The translations under genes were made by a program, and so were the position numbers. DNA of 64,000 nt from an uncultured Saprospiraceae bacterium. GTDB lineage: Bacteria; Bacteroidota; Bacteroidia; Chitinophagales; Saprospiraceae. Position 1 is the stretch's first letter. The number at the start of each line of letters is the position of its first letter. Location of the stretch: contig CALJPQ010000025.1 of NCBI GenBank assembly GCA_937980645.1, forward strand, positions 119,855 to 183,854. Reading direction: 5' to 3'. Below are positions 17,163-24,923 of this stretch, piece by piece. Under the pieces are notes generated by a model. The model worked only from the letters and a program-made list of their open reading frames with translations. It was not told the DNA's origin and ran no database searches.

Positions 17163-18455
17163 ATGGAAACTTACGGTACTGTGCTGAATTGGGTCATTCC
17201 CATTTTCTTCCTGCTTTATTTTATCGAAGTCGTCGTCGCCTGGCGCAGGGGTGCACGGGTTATTCGAGGCTTAGACAGTGTGTCCAGTTTTAGCTCGGGC
17301 GTTACGAATGTGGTCAAAGACGTGTTGGGGCTGAGTATTGGCATCCTCAGCTACGGCTGGCTGGTGCAGCATGTGGCGTTGGTCCACATCGAAGCGACCT
17401 GGTTAGTCTATGTCATTGGCTTTATCGCGGTGGACTTTCAGGGCTATTGGGTGCACCGCTGGAGCCACGAGATTAATTTCTTGTGGAATCGGCACATCAT
17501 TCACCACAGCAGTGAGGAGTTCAACCTGTCGTGTGCGCTACGGCAGTCTATTTCGAGCGTATTCAACTACTTCACCTTTTTGCTGCTGCCGGCAGCGCTG
17601 CTGGGCGTACCCACGGAGGTCATTGCCGTTATTGGGCCGATCCATTTGTTTTTGCAATACTGGTACCATACGCGCCTGATTGGGCGGCTGGGTTGGCTGG
17701 AGCATATCATCGTTACGCCGTCGCACCACCGCGTGCATCACGCCATCAATCCGGAGTACATAGACAAAAACTACGCGCAGATTTTCATCGTCTGGGACAA
17801 ATGGTTCGGCACCTTTCAGGAAGAGCTGCCGCACGTGCCGCCGGTATATGGGGTGAAGCGTCCTGTTCGGACATGGAACCCGTTCAAAATCAATTTTCAG
17901 CACTTCTGGCTCCTGCTGACCGATGCCTGGCGCGCGCGCTCGTGGTGGGACAAAGTGCGGCTGTGGTTTATGCCCACCGGCTGGCGGCCCGCCGACGTGC
18001 GGGAGCGCTACCCGGTAGCGGTGGTCGAGGACGTTTATCGCATGGAGAAGTACGACACGCCCGCTTCGCGCCCCTTGGTGGTGTGGTCGTGGATACAGAT
18101 GTTTTTCTGCTACTTCCTGCTGATTTATTTCTTTGCTTATTTAGGGCCAATAGGCTCGCCGGGCATCTTTTGGTACGGAGCGTTCATCTTCGCCTCGGTC
18201 TTTGCGTACACAGAGCTGATGGACCTCAACCCGCGCGCTCCGTGGTATGAATTGGCCAAATCGCTGTTGGGCCTGTACCTCCTCTTCTGGGGCGGTGGCG
18301 ATTGGTTTGGCGCGGGCGAACGAGTAGGCAGCTGGTATGTCAGCATTGTGGCGGCTCATCTGATATTTTCGCCATGGGTGGCCCTGTGGCTGGCTCGCCG
18401 CGATGTGCCAAAGCGCCAGGCCAGCGCGGCGACGTCAGCCGTTTCCGCTGCTTAA
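17163..18455 (+). CDS. Sterol desaturase/fatty acid hydroxylase family protein, AGMO-like
   Basis: 430 aa polytopic membrane protein. It has the eight-histidine di-iron pattern: HRWSHE, HIIHHS and HHRVHH. The surrounding stretches HHSSEEFNLSCALRQS and TPSHHRVHHAINPEYIDKNY closely resemble alkylglycerol monooxygenase (AGMO/TMEM195) proteins. The C-terminal third (about 290-420) adds further membrane helices, as in AGMO. It likely oxidises an alkyl or acyl lipid in the inner membrane, with iron and a reductant. Substrate is unproven; it could equally be a fatty-acid hydroxylase. The start is set by the adjacent -7 box. Confidence 0.85.
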   Translation: METYGTVLNWVIPIFFLLYFIEVVVAWRRGARVIRGLDSVSSFSSGVTNVVKDVLGLSIGILSYGWLVQHVALVHIEATWLVYVIGFIAVDFQGYWVHRWSHEINFLWNRHIIHHSSEEFNLSCALRQSISSVFNYFTFLLLPAALLGVPTEVIAVIGPIHLFLQYWYHTRLIGRLGWLEHIIVTPSHHRVHHAINPEYIDKNYAQIFIVWDKWFGTFQEELPHVPPVYGVKRPVRTWNPFKINFQHFWLLLTDAWRARSWWDKVRLWFMPTGWRPADVRERYPVAVVEDVYRMEKYDTPASRPLVVWSWIQMFFCYFLLIYFFAYLGPIGSPGIFWYGAFIFASVFAYTELMDLNPRAPWYELAKSLLGLYLLFWGGGDWFGAGERVGSWYVSIVAAHLIFSPWVALWLARRDVPKRQASAATSAVSAA

Positions 18456-18468
18456 AGCAGGGCTGTAG

Positions 18469-18476
18469 TATCTTTG
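18469..18476 (+). promoter_or_regulatory. -7 element TATCTTTG of the dus gene
   Basis: TAnnTTTG match ending 9 nt before ATG 18486. An in-frame TTG at 18474 overlaps this box, so ATG 18486 is the start. Confidence 0.65.
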
Positions 18477-18485
18477 CCGCGTTTT

Positions 18486-19475
18486 ATGGTAAAGATAGGC
18501 AACCTTGAATTAGGCGAGTTTCCGCTGCTGCTGGCGCCCATGGAAGACGTCAGCGACCCGCCCTTTCGCAAGTTATGCAAGGAGCAGGGAGCGGATCTGG
18601 TCTATACTGAATTCATCAGTGCCGACGGGCTGGTGTACGAAGCCATCAACTCGCTCAAGAAGTTGGACATCTTCGACTACGAGCGGCCCATTGGCATCCA
18701 ATACTTTGGCGGCCAGCTGAACAGCATGCTGCAGGCGGCGGAGATGATCGAAAGCAAAAATCCGGACCTCATAGACATCAATTTTGGCTGCCCGGTGGCC
18801 AAAGTGGCCTGCCGAATGGCGGGCGCCGGACTGCTGCGCGACGTGCCACACATGGTGCGGCTCACGGAAGCGGTGGTCAAAAGCACGCGCCGCCCCGTGA
18901 CAGTCAAGACGCGCTTGGGCTGGGACGCCGACAGCATCAACATCGTGGAGGTAGCCGAACGCTTGCAAGATGTGGGCATCGCGGCGCTGACCATTCACGC
19001 CCGCACGCGCGCCCAGATGTACAAGGGCGAAGCCGACTGGACATGGATTGCGCGCGTCAAGGAGAACCCGCGCATGCGCATACCGGTGTTTGGCAATGGT
19101 GACATTGACTCGCCACAAAAAGCGCTCGAATACCGCCGCCGGTACGGCCCCGACGGCATCATGATTGGCCGGGCCAGCATCGGTTACCCGTGGATTTTCC
19201 ACGAAATCAAGCATTATTTCGCCACTGGCGAACTGCTGGAGCCACCCTCCGTGGCTGAGCGCGTGCGCGCTGCCCGGCAACACCTGACCGACAGCATCGC
19301 CTGGAAAGGTCCGAAGTTGGGTGTTCTGGAAATGCGCCGCCATTACGGCCCCTACTTCCGCGACCTGCCCAACATCAAACCCTATCGCCACCGGCTCGTT
19401 ACGGAAATGGAGCCGGAGGTCTTGTTTGCCATCCTGGCGGAGATCGAAGAGGTCTATGCCTGTGAGATGGTCTAA
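18486..19475 (+). CDS. dusB: tRNA-dihydrouridine synthase, DusB-type
   Basis: 329 aa FMN-dependent TIM-barrel enzyme that reduces uridines in the tRNA D-loop. N-terminal LAPMEDVSDPPFRKLC is typical. The catalytic cysteine is in DINFGCPVAKV, followed by GAGLL. FMN-binding motifs TVKTRLGWD, IHARTRAQMYKG and FGNGDI ... GIMIGRA are present. The C-terminal helical domain (about 240-329) resembles DusB. The HTATIP-like use of DusB rather than DusA/C is by similarity only. Forms an operon with the downstream nucleotidyltransferase gene (14-nt gap). Confidence 0.92.
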   Translation: MVKIGNLELGEFPLLLAPMEDVSDPPFRKLCKEQGADLVYTEFISADGLVYEAINSLKKLDIFDYERPIGIQYFGGQLNSMLQAAEMIESKNPDLIDINFGCPVAKVACRMAGAGLLRDVPHMVRLTEAVVKSTRRPVTVKTRLGWDADSINIVEVAERLQDVGIAALTIHARTRAQMYKGEADWTWIARVKENPRMRIPVFGNGDIDSPQKALEYRRRYGPDGIMIGRASIGYPWIFHEIKHYFATGELLEPPSVAERVRAARQHLTDSIAWKGPKLGVLEMRRHYGPYFRDLPNIKPYRHRLVTEMEPEVLFAILAEIEEVYACEMV

Positions 19476-19489
19476 TCCCGCACACCCTT

Positions 19490-20935
19490 ATGACGTTTGA
19501 CTTCAACGCGCAAGAAGAGCGGCTCGCCGCCATCGTTGCCAGCGCCGCCCGGGAGCTGGGCGTGCCGGCCTATATCGTGGGCGGCCACGTGCGCGACCGC
19601 CTGCTGGGCCGCCCCAACAAGGACGTGGACATCGTGTGCGTAGGCGATGGCATTCAACTGGCCGAAGCCGTGGCCAGCAAAATTACACCGCGCCCTAAGG
19701 TGGCTACCTATCGCCGCTTCGGCACGGCCATGCTGCGCTTCGAGGATATCGAGGTAGAATTTGTCGGCGCTCGCAAGGAAAGCTACCGCCCCGAAAGCCG
19801 AAAGCCCGACGTAGAACAGGGCACCCTGGAAGACGACCAATTCCGACGCGATTTCACCATCAACGCCTTAGCCATCAGCCTCAACGAGGAAGACTACGGC
19901 CAGCTGATTGACCCCTTCGACGGCATCGGCGACCTGGAGCGCCAGATCATTCGCACGCCGCTGGAGCCAGAGAAAACGTTCTCTGACGACCCACTGCGCA
20001 TGTTGCGCGCTATTCGCTTCGCCACGCAATTGGGCTTTACCATCGAACCTAAAACATTGCAAGGTATCGCCCAGAACGCCGAGCGCATCCGCATCGTCTC
20101 GCAGGAGCGCATCACCACCGAACTGGAGAAAATCCTGAAGGCGCCCAAACCCTCCATTGGCTTCAAACTGCTGTTCGATACCGGGCTATTGGCTCTCATT
20201 TTCCCAGAGCTGGCCGCCTTGCACGGCGTGGAAGACCGCGACGGACGCGGGCACAAAGACAATTTCTACCACACGCTCGAAGTGCTGGACAACGTCTGCC
20301 AACGCAGCGACAACATCTGGCTGCGCTGGGCGGCCCTCTTGCACGACATCGGCAAGCCCGCCACCAAAAAATACGACCCAGAAACCGGCTGGACCTTCCA
20401 TGGCCACGAATGGGTGGGAGGCAATATGGTGCCGCGTATCTTCCGACGCATGCGCCTACCCTTGGATAGCAAAATGGATTACGTGCAGAAATTGGTACGC
20501 CTGCACCTGCGCCCCATTGGCCTGACGCGCGAAGAGGTTACCGACAGCGCTGTGCGCCGACTGCTGTACGACGCCGGCCCGGATATTGACGACCTGATGC
20601 TGCTGTGCTCGTGCGACATCACGACCAAAAACCCGCGCAAAATGGCCCGCTACTTAGAGGGCTATGAATATCTGCGCGAGCGCATGGCTGAGGTTACCGA
20701 AGCCGACCGTCTGCGCCTGTGGCAGCCGCCCATCAATGGGGAAATCATCATGCAAACCTTTGGCATACCGCCTTCGCGTGAAGTCGGCATCATCAAAACT
20801 GCCGTCCGCGAGGCCATTCTGGATGGCGAAATCCCCAACGAGTACGAGGCCGCCTACGAACGCATGCTGCAAGAAGGCGCCCGACTCGGCCTCCACCCTG
20901 TGAACGAACCCGCCACACATCCGACCCAATCGTAA
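19490..20935 (+). CDS. cca: CCA tRNA nucleotidyltransferase / poly(A) polymerase with HD domain
   Basis: 481 aa class II nucleotidyltransferase. The head domain has GGHVRDRLLGRPNKDVDIVC, with the metal-binding DxD, and the RRDFTINALAISL motif. The neck contains DDPLRMLRAIRFATQLGF. An HD domain follows, with LLHDIGKP and the HGHEWVGG stretch. It should add or repair the 3' CCA of tRNAs, which fits with tRNA-Cys lacking an encoded CCA. Sequence alone cannot separate CCA-adding from poly(A)-adding activity in class II enzymes, but the HD-containing Bacteroidota form is normally CCA-adding. Between dusB (14 nt) and a SPOR/OmpA gene (3 nt), so likely one operon. Confidence 0.9.
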   Translation: MTFDFNAQEERLAAIVASAARELGVPAYIVGGHVRDRLLGRPNKDVDIVCVGDGIQLAEAVASKITPRPKVATYRRFGTAMLRFEDIEVEFVGARKESYRPESRKPDVEQGTLEDDQFRRDFTINALAISLNEEDYGQLIDPFDGIGDLERQIIRTPLEPEKTFSDDPLRMLRAIRFATQLGFTIEPKTLQGIAQNAERIRIVSQERITTELEKILKAPKPSIGFKLLFDTGLLALIFPELAALHGVEDRDGRGHKDNFYHTLEVLDNVCQRSDNIWLRWAALLHDIGKPATKKYDPETGWTFHGHEWVGGNMVPRIFRRMRLPLDSKMDYVQKLVRLHLRPIGLTREEVTDSAVRRLLYDAGPDIDDLMLLCSCDITTKNPRKMARYLEGYEYLRERMAEVTEADRLRLWQPPINGEIIMQTFGIPPSREVGIIKTAVREAILDGEIPNEYEAAYERMLQEGARLGLHPVNEPATHPTQS

Positions 20936-20938
20936 CTC

Positions 20939-21661
20939 ATGTGCTCCTCTCGGCTTAAACTCGCTTGCCTGCTCGCTGCGCTCTTTTGGCTGACCGGCGC
21001 TCTGCACGCCCAGCACTTCCGTGTGCAAATCACGGCCTCGTTTGACTCGTTGCCCGCTACTTACTTCCAGCAGCGCGGGCTAAAAAACGTATGGCGTACC
21101 ACCGACGCCGCGGGCATCCATCACTACTACTTTGGCAGCTACCCTACCCGCATAGAGGCCGAAAAAGTGGTCAGACAACTCAAAGACAAAGGCTTTTCGC
21201 AAGCCACAGTCATTGACTTAGACGAGCATCACCTGCTGGCCGACCGCGAGCGCTGCGCCTATTTTAAAGGCGGCCCTTTGCCGCTGGCCGAAAGCGACTC
21301 CGTGCGCTTCATCTATTTTGAAACCGGGAAAACCCTACTCTCTGAGGCCGGCAAAAAGCATGCGACGCACATGATGAACCAGCTGAAGACGGTCCCGAGC
21401 TCGCACCTTTACATCCTGGGCTACGCCGATGCCGTCGGCACCACGCCTGCCAACATGGAGCTGGCCACCGAGCGCGCCCGCGTAGTGCGCAATTTCCTGC
21501 TCGACAACAACCTGCCCGCCGAGCGCATACACCTGTATGCCTATGGCGAAACCGAGGCCGGCATTGCCGACAGCAACGATGATCTGCAAAACGACTACGA
21601 ACGCACTGAACTGCGCCGGCGATTCCGCTGCGCAGTTCTCATCTGGCGCCGGCAACCCTGA
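20939..21661 (+). CDS. Secreted SPOR plus OmpA-domain protein
   Basis: 240 aa. Signal peptide (residues 1-24, ending LHAQ). A SPOR-like domain (about 25-90) includes YYFGSYPTRIEAEKVVRQLKD. An OmpA/MotB-like domain (about 115-235) has FIYFETGKTLLSEAGK, LYILGYADAVGTTPANMELA and ERARVVRNFLL, closing with RRRFRCAVLI. Both domains bind peptidoglycan, so it is probably a periplasmic cell-wall-associated protein. Only 3 nt from the cca stop, so translated from the dusB-cca operon, although the functional link to tRNA genes is not obvious. Confidence 0.82.
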   Translation: MCSSRLKLACLLAALFWLTGALHAQHFRVQITASFDSLPATYFQQRGLKNVWRTTDAAGIHHYYFGSYPTRIEAEKVVRQLKDKGFSQATVIDLDEHHLLADRERCAYFKGGPLPLAESDSVRFIYFETGKTLLSEAGKKHATHMMNQLKTVPSSHLYILGYADAVGTTPANMELATERARVVRNFLLDNNLPAERIHLYAYGETEAGIADSNDDLQNDYERTELRRRFRCAVLIWRRQP

Positions 21662-21687
21662 AGAAAGGGAATAAGAGCGTTGTGTTA

Positions 21688-22188
21688 TCAGGAAATAACC
21701 CGGCTAAGCACATGAAGTGCGTGGATGTGTTCCGTATGCGCCAGAAAGTGCAAAAAGCGGTCGGCCTGCCGCGAGAACGTGCACATATCTGAAACGACCT
21801 TTCGGAAGCATTTGGCCCCATTGCAATCGCCCTGTACCGCTTTCAGCTTTTGCAGCTCTGCCAGCACGGGTTCCAACTCTTTTTCTTTTCGCCGGGCAAT
21901 GATTCTTTGCACTACGATCCACATGTCTTTTTCCGCTTCATAGCGCTCGCGTCGCTCGCCTGGAAGGGTATTTTTCTTGACCAGCCCCCATTCCACCAGC
22001 TCGCGCAGATTGGTGTTAGCGCTGCCTACGGAAATATCCAGTTCTTGTTGCACATCTTCAGCCGTCAATGGCTCCGGCGATACCAACAGCAGCGCATGAA
22101 CGCGCGCCATGGCTGGAGGGATACCCCAGCAGCCTGCCATTTTGCCCCATACCTCGATAAAGCGTTGCTTTCCTTCCTGATAGTCCAT
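21688..22188 (-). CDS. GbsR-like (MarR-superfamily) transcriptional regulator
   Basis: 166 aa. A winged helix-turn-helix lies at about residues 20-85: ARVHALLLVSPEPLTAEDVQ, then ELDISVGSANTNLRELVEWG and LVKKNTLPGERRERYEAEKD. The C-terminal helical part (about 90-166) is rich in Lys/Glu. The GEVRER-type wing motif and overall size match the GbsR family, whose best-known member represses choline/glycine betaine genes in Bacillus. No such genes are near, so the target here is unknown. It is divergent from the LRR gene over a 153-bp spacer, which may be its operator region. Confidence 0.82.
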   Translation of the reverse strand: MDYQEGKQRFIEVWGKMAGCWGIPPAMARVHALLLVSPEPLTAEDVQQELDISVGSANTNLRELVEWGLVKKNTLPGERRERYEAEKDMWIVVQRIIARRKEKELEPVLAELQKLKAVQGDCNGAKCFRKVVSDMCTFSRQADRFLHFLAHTEHIHALHVLSRVIS

Positions 22189-22341
22189 ATCACCGGCTCA
22201 ATTGTTGCGCGCTATAAATGCGCAAGAGGGCCTTTTGGTTCAAATAGATGGCCGGGGCGTTGGTTGTCGGGCCGTTCAGAAGGGGCGCCTTTCTCCAAAA
22301 CCCAATGCCGTTACGTGCTGTTATAGAATTAGTTGAAACGG

Positions 22342-23346
22342 ATGCGTACGGAAGATGGCGTCAGCAATTATGCGCAGCAAATAACCCGCCTGCTGTGCGA
22401 CCGGGAGACCGACAACTGCCCGCTGATTTTGGATTTGCTGGGCGGCATGGGCGTGGACACGCAGTTGCTGGGCTATGTATTTGGCATCGCCGTTTTTCAC
22501 CCCGATCGCCACATATCGGGCCGAGCCATGGCACTGCTGGAGCGCTACGCTTCGGAGCAGACGCAGCAAAAGGCGCGCCGCCTGCGCGAGACGTCGGCCT
22601 ATTACTACGAAGAGGCCGAGTTTCTGAGCCGCCACAAGAGCGACGAGGCCGATTTGTTCCACATTCTGCTGGCCAGCAAGATGTGTCTGTGGCACCGCTA
22701 TCGGCCCGAAGCAGGCAGCAATGCGGAGGTGGCGTTTCGCACCCTCGACCTGCGGCGGTTGCCATGCGAGCGCCTGTCGCCGGCGATTATGGAGCTTAAC
22801 TTTTTGACTTTCATCGCCCTGCCGGCGCACAAGGACTTTGACCTGCCTGCGGCCTTGCCTTTGCTGACGCAAATGCCGCTGCTGGAGACAGTCATCCTGG
22901 AAAACATCCGCATAGAGCAGTTTCCGGTAGCGCTTTTTGCCCTGCCTCGGCTGACGGCGCTCATCCTGCGCAAAGGGACAATGCGCCCGCGCGTGCCGGC
23001 GCGCGTACCCGAAGGCGGCCCCTACGGCAGTGCATCGCTGGAGCGGCTGATTTGTGAAGGCTACCCCATCGTGGGCGCCGAACGCTTGGGGCCCTTTCCA
23101 AACCTGCGCGAGGCCACGCTGCCGCGCTGCGGGCTGACGACGCTGGATTTCCTTGCCCAAAGCCTGCGCATCGAGCACCTCAACGCGCGCTACAATCAGC
23201 TCGAACACTTGCCGGCCTTTCTGGCCGACCTGACGGTACTGCGCACGTTAGACGTAAGCCAGAATCCCTTTCGCACCATCGCCCTCGACCTGTCGCGGCT
23301 GGAGCAACTGGAGACATTGGACCTCAACCTCCGGCGCGGAGGATGA
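22342..23346 (+). CDS. Leucine-rich repeat protein of unknown function
   Basis: 334 aa without a signal peptide. The N-terminal half (about 1-150) is a charged helical domain I do not recognise. From about 150 onward leucine-rich repeats appear, such as LPLLETVILENIRIEQFPVA, FPNLREATLPRCGLTTLDF, and LTVLRTLDVSQNPFRTIALD. The repeats run to the C-terminus without a capping domain, and the stop is 11 nt from the convergent paaC stop. LRR proteins mediate protein contacts, but no partner is suggested by context. ATG 22342 is preferred over an in-frame TTG 9 nt upstream. Confidence 0.7.
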   Translation: MRTEDGVSNYAQQITRLLCDRETDNCPLILDLLGGMGVDTQLLGYVFGIAVFHPDRHISGRAMALLERYASEQTQQKARRLRETSAYYYEEAEFLSRHKSDEADLFHILLASKMCLWHRYRPEAGSNAEVAFRTLDLRRLPCERLSPAIMELNFLTFIALPAHKDFDLPAALPLLTQMPLLETVILENIRIEQFPVALFALPRLTALILRKGTMRPRVPARVPEGGPYGSASLERLICEGYPIVGAERLGPFPNLREATLPRCGLTTLDFLAQSLRIEHLNARYNQLEHLPAFLADLTVLRTLDVSQNPFRTIALDLSRLEQLETLDLNLRRGG

Positions 23347-23357
23347 CTCTGCCCCTC

Positions 23358-24107
23358 TCACCACTGCAGGCCGGGATAAGCGCGCTGCATGAACTGCATT
23401 TCGGCCAGGATGTAGCCTAAATGTTCGGTGTGGCGTCCGTCTTTGCCTCCGCTTTGCATCCAGTTGTTCGTCGGTAGGCGGAGGGTGGCTTCTTGGAGGA
23501 CTTCCTGCACTTTGGCCTCCCACAGAGGGCGTATTTGCTCCAGGTCGGAGCCGACGCCGGTTTCGGCGGCCTGGCGCTCCACATCGTTGGAGGTCGTCAG
23601 TTCGCCGGTGTACATCCACAGGTCATCCACGGCCTCCTGCATGCGGCGGTGGCTTTCTTCGGTGCCATCGCCCAGGCGGATGGTCCATTCGCTGGAGTAG
23701 CGCAGGTGATAGGTTACTTCTTTGAGGGCCTTTTGGGCGATGGCAGCTAAGCGCTCGTCGCAGCTCTGGAGCAGGGCCTGGTAGTGGTAGTAGTGATAGA
23801 CGTCGAAGAAGAACTGCCGCACGATGGTGTGTGCCCAGTCGCCGTTGGGCTGCTCAACCAGTAGCACGTTGCGAAACTGGTGGGCGTCGCGGAAGCCGGC
23901 CAGGTCGTCTTCGGTGCGGCCTTGTCCTTCGAGTTCGCCGGCGTACGTCAGCAGCAGGCGCGCCTGGCCCAGCAGGTCTAAGGCGATGTTGGTCAGGGCG
24001 ATGTCTTGCTCCAGCACGGGGCCGTGTCCGCACCATTCGCTCAGGCGGTATGATAGGATGAGGGCGTTATCGCCCAGTTGCAATACGTAGGGGAAACTGG
24101 CTTGCAT
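23358..24107 (-). CDS. paaC: Phenylacetyl-CoA epoxidase subunit PaaC
   Basis: 249 aa ferritin-like four-helix-bundle protein. PaaC is the structural, non-catalytic partner of the di-iron PaaA in the complex that epoxidises phenylacetyl-CoA. Family stretches are clear: YVLQLGDNALILSYRLSEW, EDIALTNIALDLLGQAR-type residues (DIALTNIALDLLGQARLLLT), DFAHTIVRQF-like DWAHTIVRQFFFD, and YHLRYSSEWTIRLGDGTEES. Length is typical. It follows paaB with a 41-nt gap. paaA, paaD and paaE are absent from both sides: the LRR gene lies downstream and a transposase-like remnant upstream. Confidence 0.93.
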   Translation of the reverse strand: MQASFPYVLQLGDNALILSYRLSEWCGHGPVLEQDIALTNIALDLLGQARLLLTYAGELEGQGRTEDDLAGFRDAHQFRNVLLVEQPNGDWAHTIVRQFFFDVYHYYHYQALLQSCDERLAAIAQKALKEVTYHLRYSSEWTIRLGDGTEESHRRMQEAVDDLWMYTGELTTSNDVERQAAETGVGSDLEQIRPLWEAKVQEVLQEATLRLPTNNWMQSGGKDGRHTEHLGYILAEMQFMQRAYPGLQW

Positions 24108-24148
24108 GTGCGCGTGCGCGTTTTTTTGCCGGCTATAACCGCAACGGC

Positions 24149-24439
24149 TTACATGTGTTTGACCTCATCGGGCAATTTGTAAAACGTGGGGTGCCGATAC
24201 ACCTTGTCGTTGGAGGGGTCGAAGAAGGCTTCCTGGTCTTCGGTAGAGGCATGAATGTATTTGGACTCGACGACCCAGATGCTGATGCCTTCGTTGCGAC
24301 GACAATAGACGTCGCGCGCGTTTTCGATAGCCATCGCGGCGTCAGCAGCGTGCAGGCTACCCGCATGCTTATGGCTGAGTCCCTGTTTGGAGCGGATGAA
24401 AACTTCCCAAAGCGGCCATTCTTTCATGGTGAATTCCAT
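24149..24439 (-). CDS. paaB: Phenylacetyl-CoA epoxidase subunit PaaB
   Basis: 96 aa. The sequence WPLWEVFIRSKQGLSHKHAG, then SLHAADAAMAIENARDVYCR and RNEGISIWVVES, is characteristic of PaaB, the small bridging subunit needed to assemble the PaaABC(E) complex. The ATG at 24439 lies 9 nt after an exact TATCTTTG -7 box; a second ATG four codons later (24427) is possible. First gene of a paaB-paaC transcript with no paaA upstream. Length is normal for the family (about 95 aa). Confidence 0.93.
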   Translation of the reverse strand: MEFTMKEWPLWEVFIRSKQGLSHKHAGSLHAADAAMAIENARDVYCRRNEGISIWVVESKYIHASTEDQEAFFDPSNDKVYRHPTFYKLPDEVKHM

Positions 24440-24448
24440 TTGTTCGGA

Positions 24449-24456
24449 CAAAGATA
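24449..24456 (-). promoter_or_regulatory. -7 element TATCTTTG of paaBC
   Basis: Exact TAnnTTTG on the minus strand, ending 9 nt before the paaB ATG. It shows that paaBC has its own promoter and is not the tail of a longer paa operon. Confidence 0.65.
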
Positions 24457-24515
24457 GCGCGCCAGCACAGATACCGGATTGATTTGCATTAGTCCGGTGT
24501 ATGACGCGGGTAATT

Positions 24516-24737
24516 CTACTCCTGGCGTTTCCAAAGGCGCATCCCATCCTTGTTAATTGGGAAGAGACGTTCTACGATCCCTGGGTCGAGGCAGTAGCTG
24601 AGCCGTTGGCCGCTCAGCATGCGAAAAGAACCGCAGCCCTTGCACAGGCAGGTTTGGATACCCAAACGGTTCTTGCCATTCTTGACGATATTCATGTTTT
24701 GGCAACGTTCGCAACAACGAGTTTCTACGAAGACATA
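24516..24737 (-). pseudogene. Zinc-ribbon transposase-like remnant (IS1 InsA-like N-terminus)
   Basis: A minus-strand frame between TGA (24738-24740) and TAG (24516-24518) encodes CERCQNMNIVKNGKNRLGIQ followed by TCLCKGCGSF. The pattern CxxC, VKNGK, G-Q, CxxCG matches the N-terminal zinc ribbon of IS1-type InsA transposases. There is no start codon upstream of the first CxxC, and what follows CGSF does not match IS1, so this looks like a broken fragment. No inverted repeats or target duplications were recognised. A plus-strand frame over the same bases (24501-24905) is judged a shadow. It could also be a small unrelated zinc-ribbon protein. Confidence 0.45.
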
Positions 24738-24923
24738 TCAGCTAAAAAGGTTTGTTGCTCCAAAAGTCAGAAAGCCTCTCAAGCAGAGAAGTTGTCGTTG
24801 CATGTTGCATACCCTGAAAATCATCTTGTTCTGGTTGTAAAATTAATAGAAAAGAACACAATACTTATAGCAACTCATTGGCATGCCTACCTTTACCGCC
24901 TATAAAAAGAAGGCAAAGCGAAT

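Larger units (their letters stand above)
24440..24923. other. 484-bp AT-rich spacer between paaB and the TMTC-like gene
   Basis: Contains the paaB -7 box and the zinc-ribbon remnant. The right part (24740-24900) is visibly more AT-rich than the flanking genes and holds no gene I can support. A near-consensus TACCTTTA (about 24890-24897) may serve the downstream gene. Confidence 0.55.

Noticed and set aside
18573..19391. 272-codon minus-strand frame
   Set aside because: Antisense of dusB, His/Ala-rich shadow.
22321..23208. 295-codon minus-strand frame
   Set aside because: Antisense of the LRR gene; the LRR repeats on the plus strand are clearly the coding sense.
24501..24905. 134-codon plus-strand frame
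   Set aside because: No recognisable features; the minus strand of the same bases encodes a zinc-ribbon pattern, and the frame overlaps the paa promoter flank.
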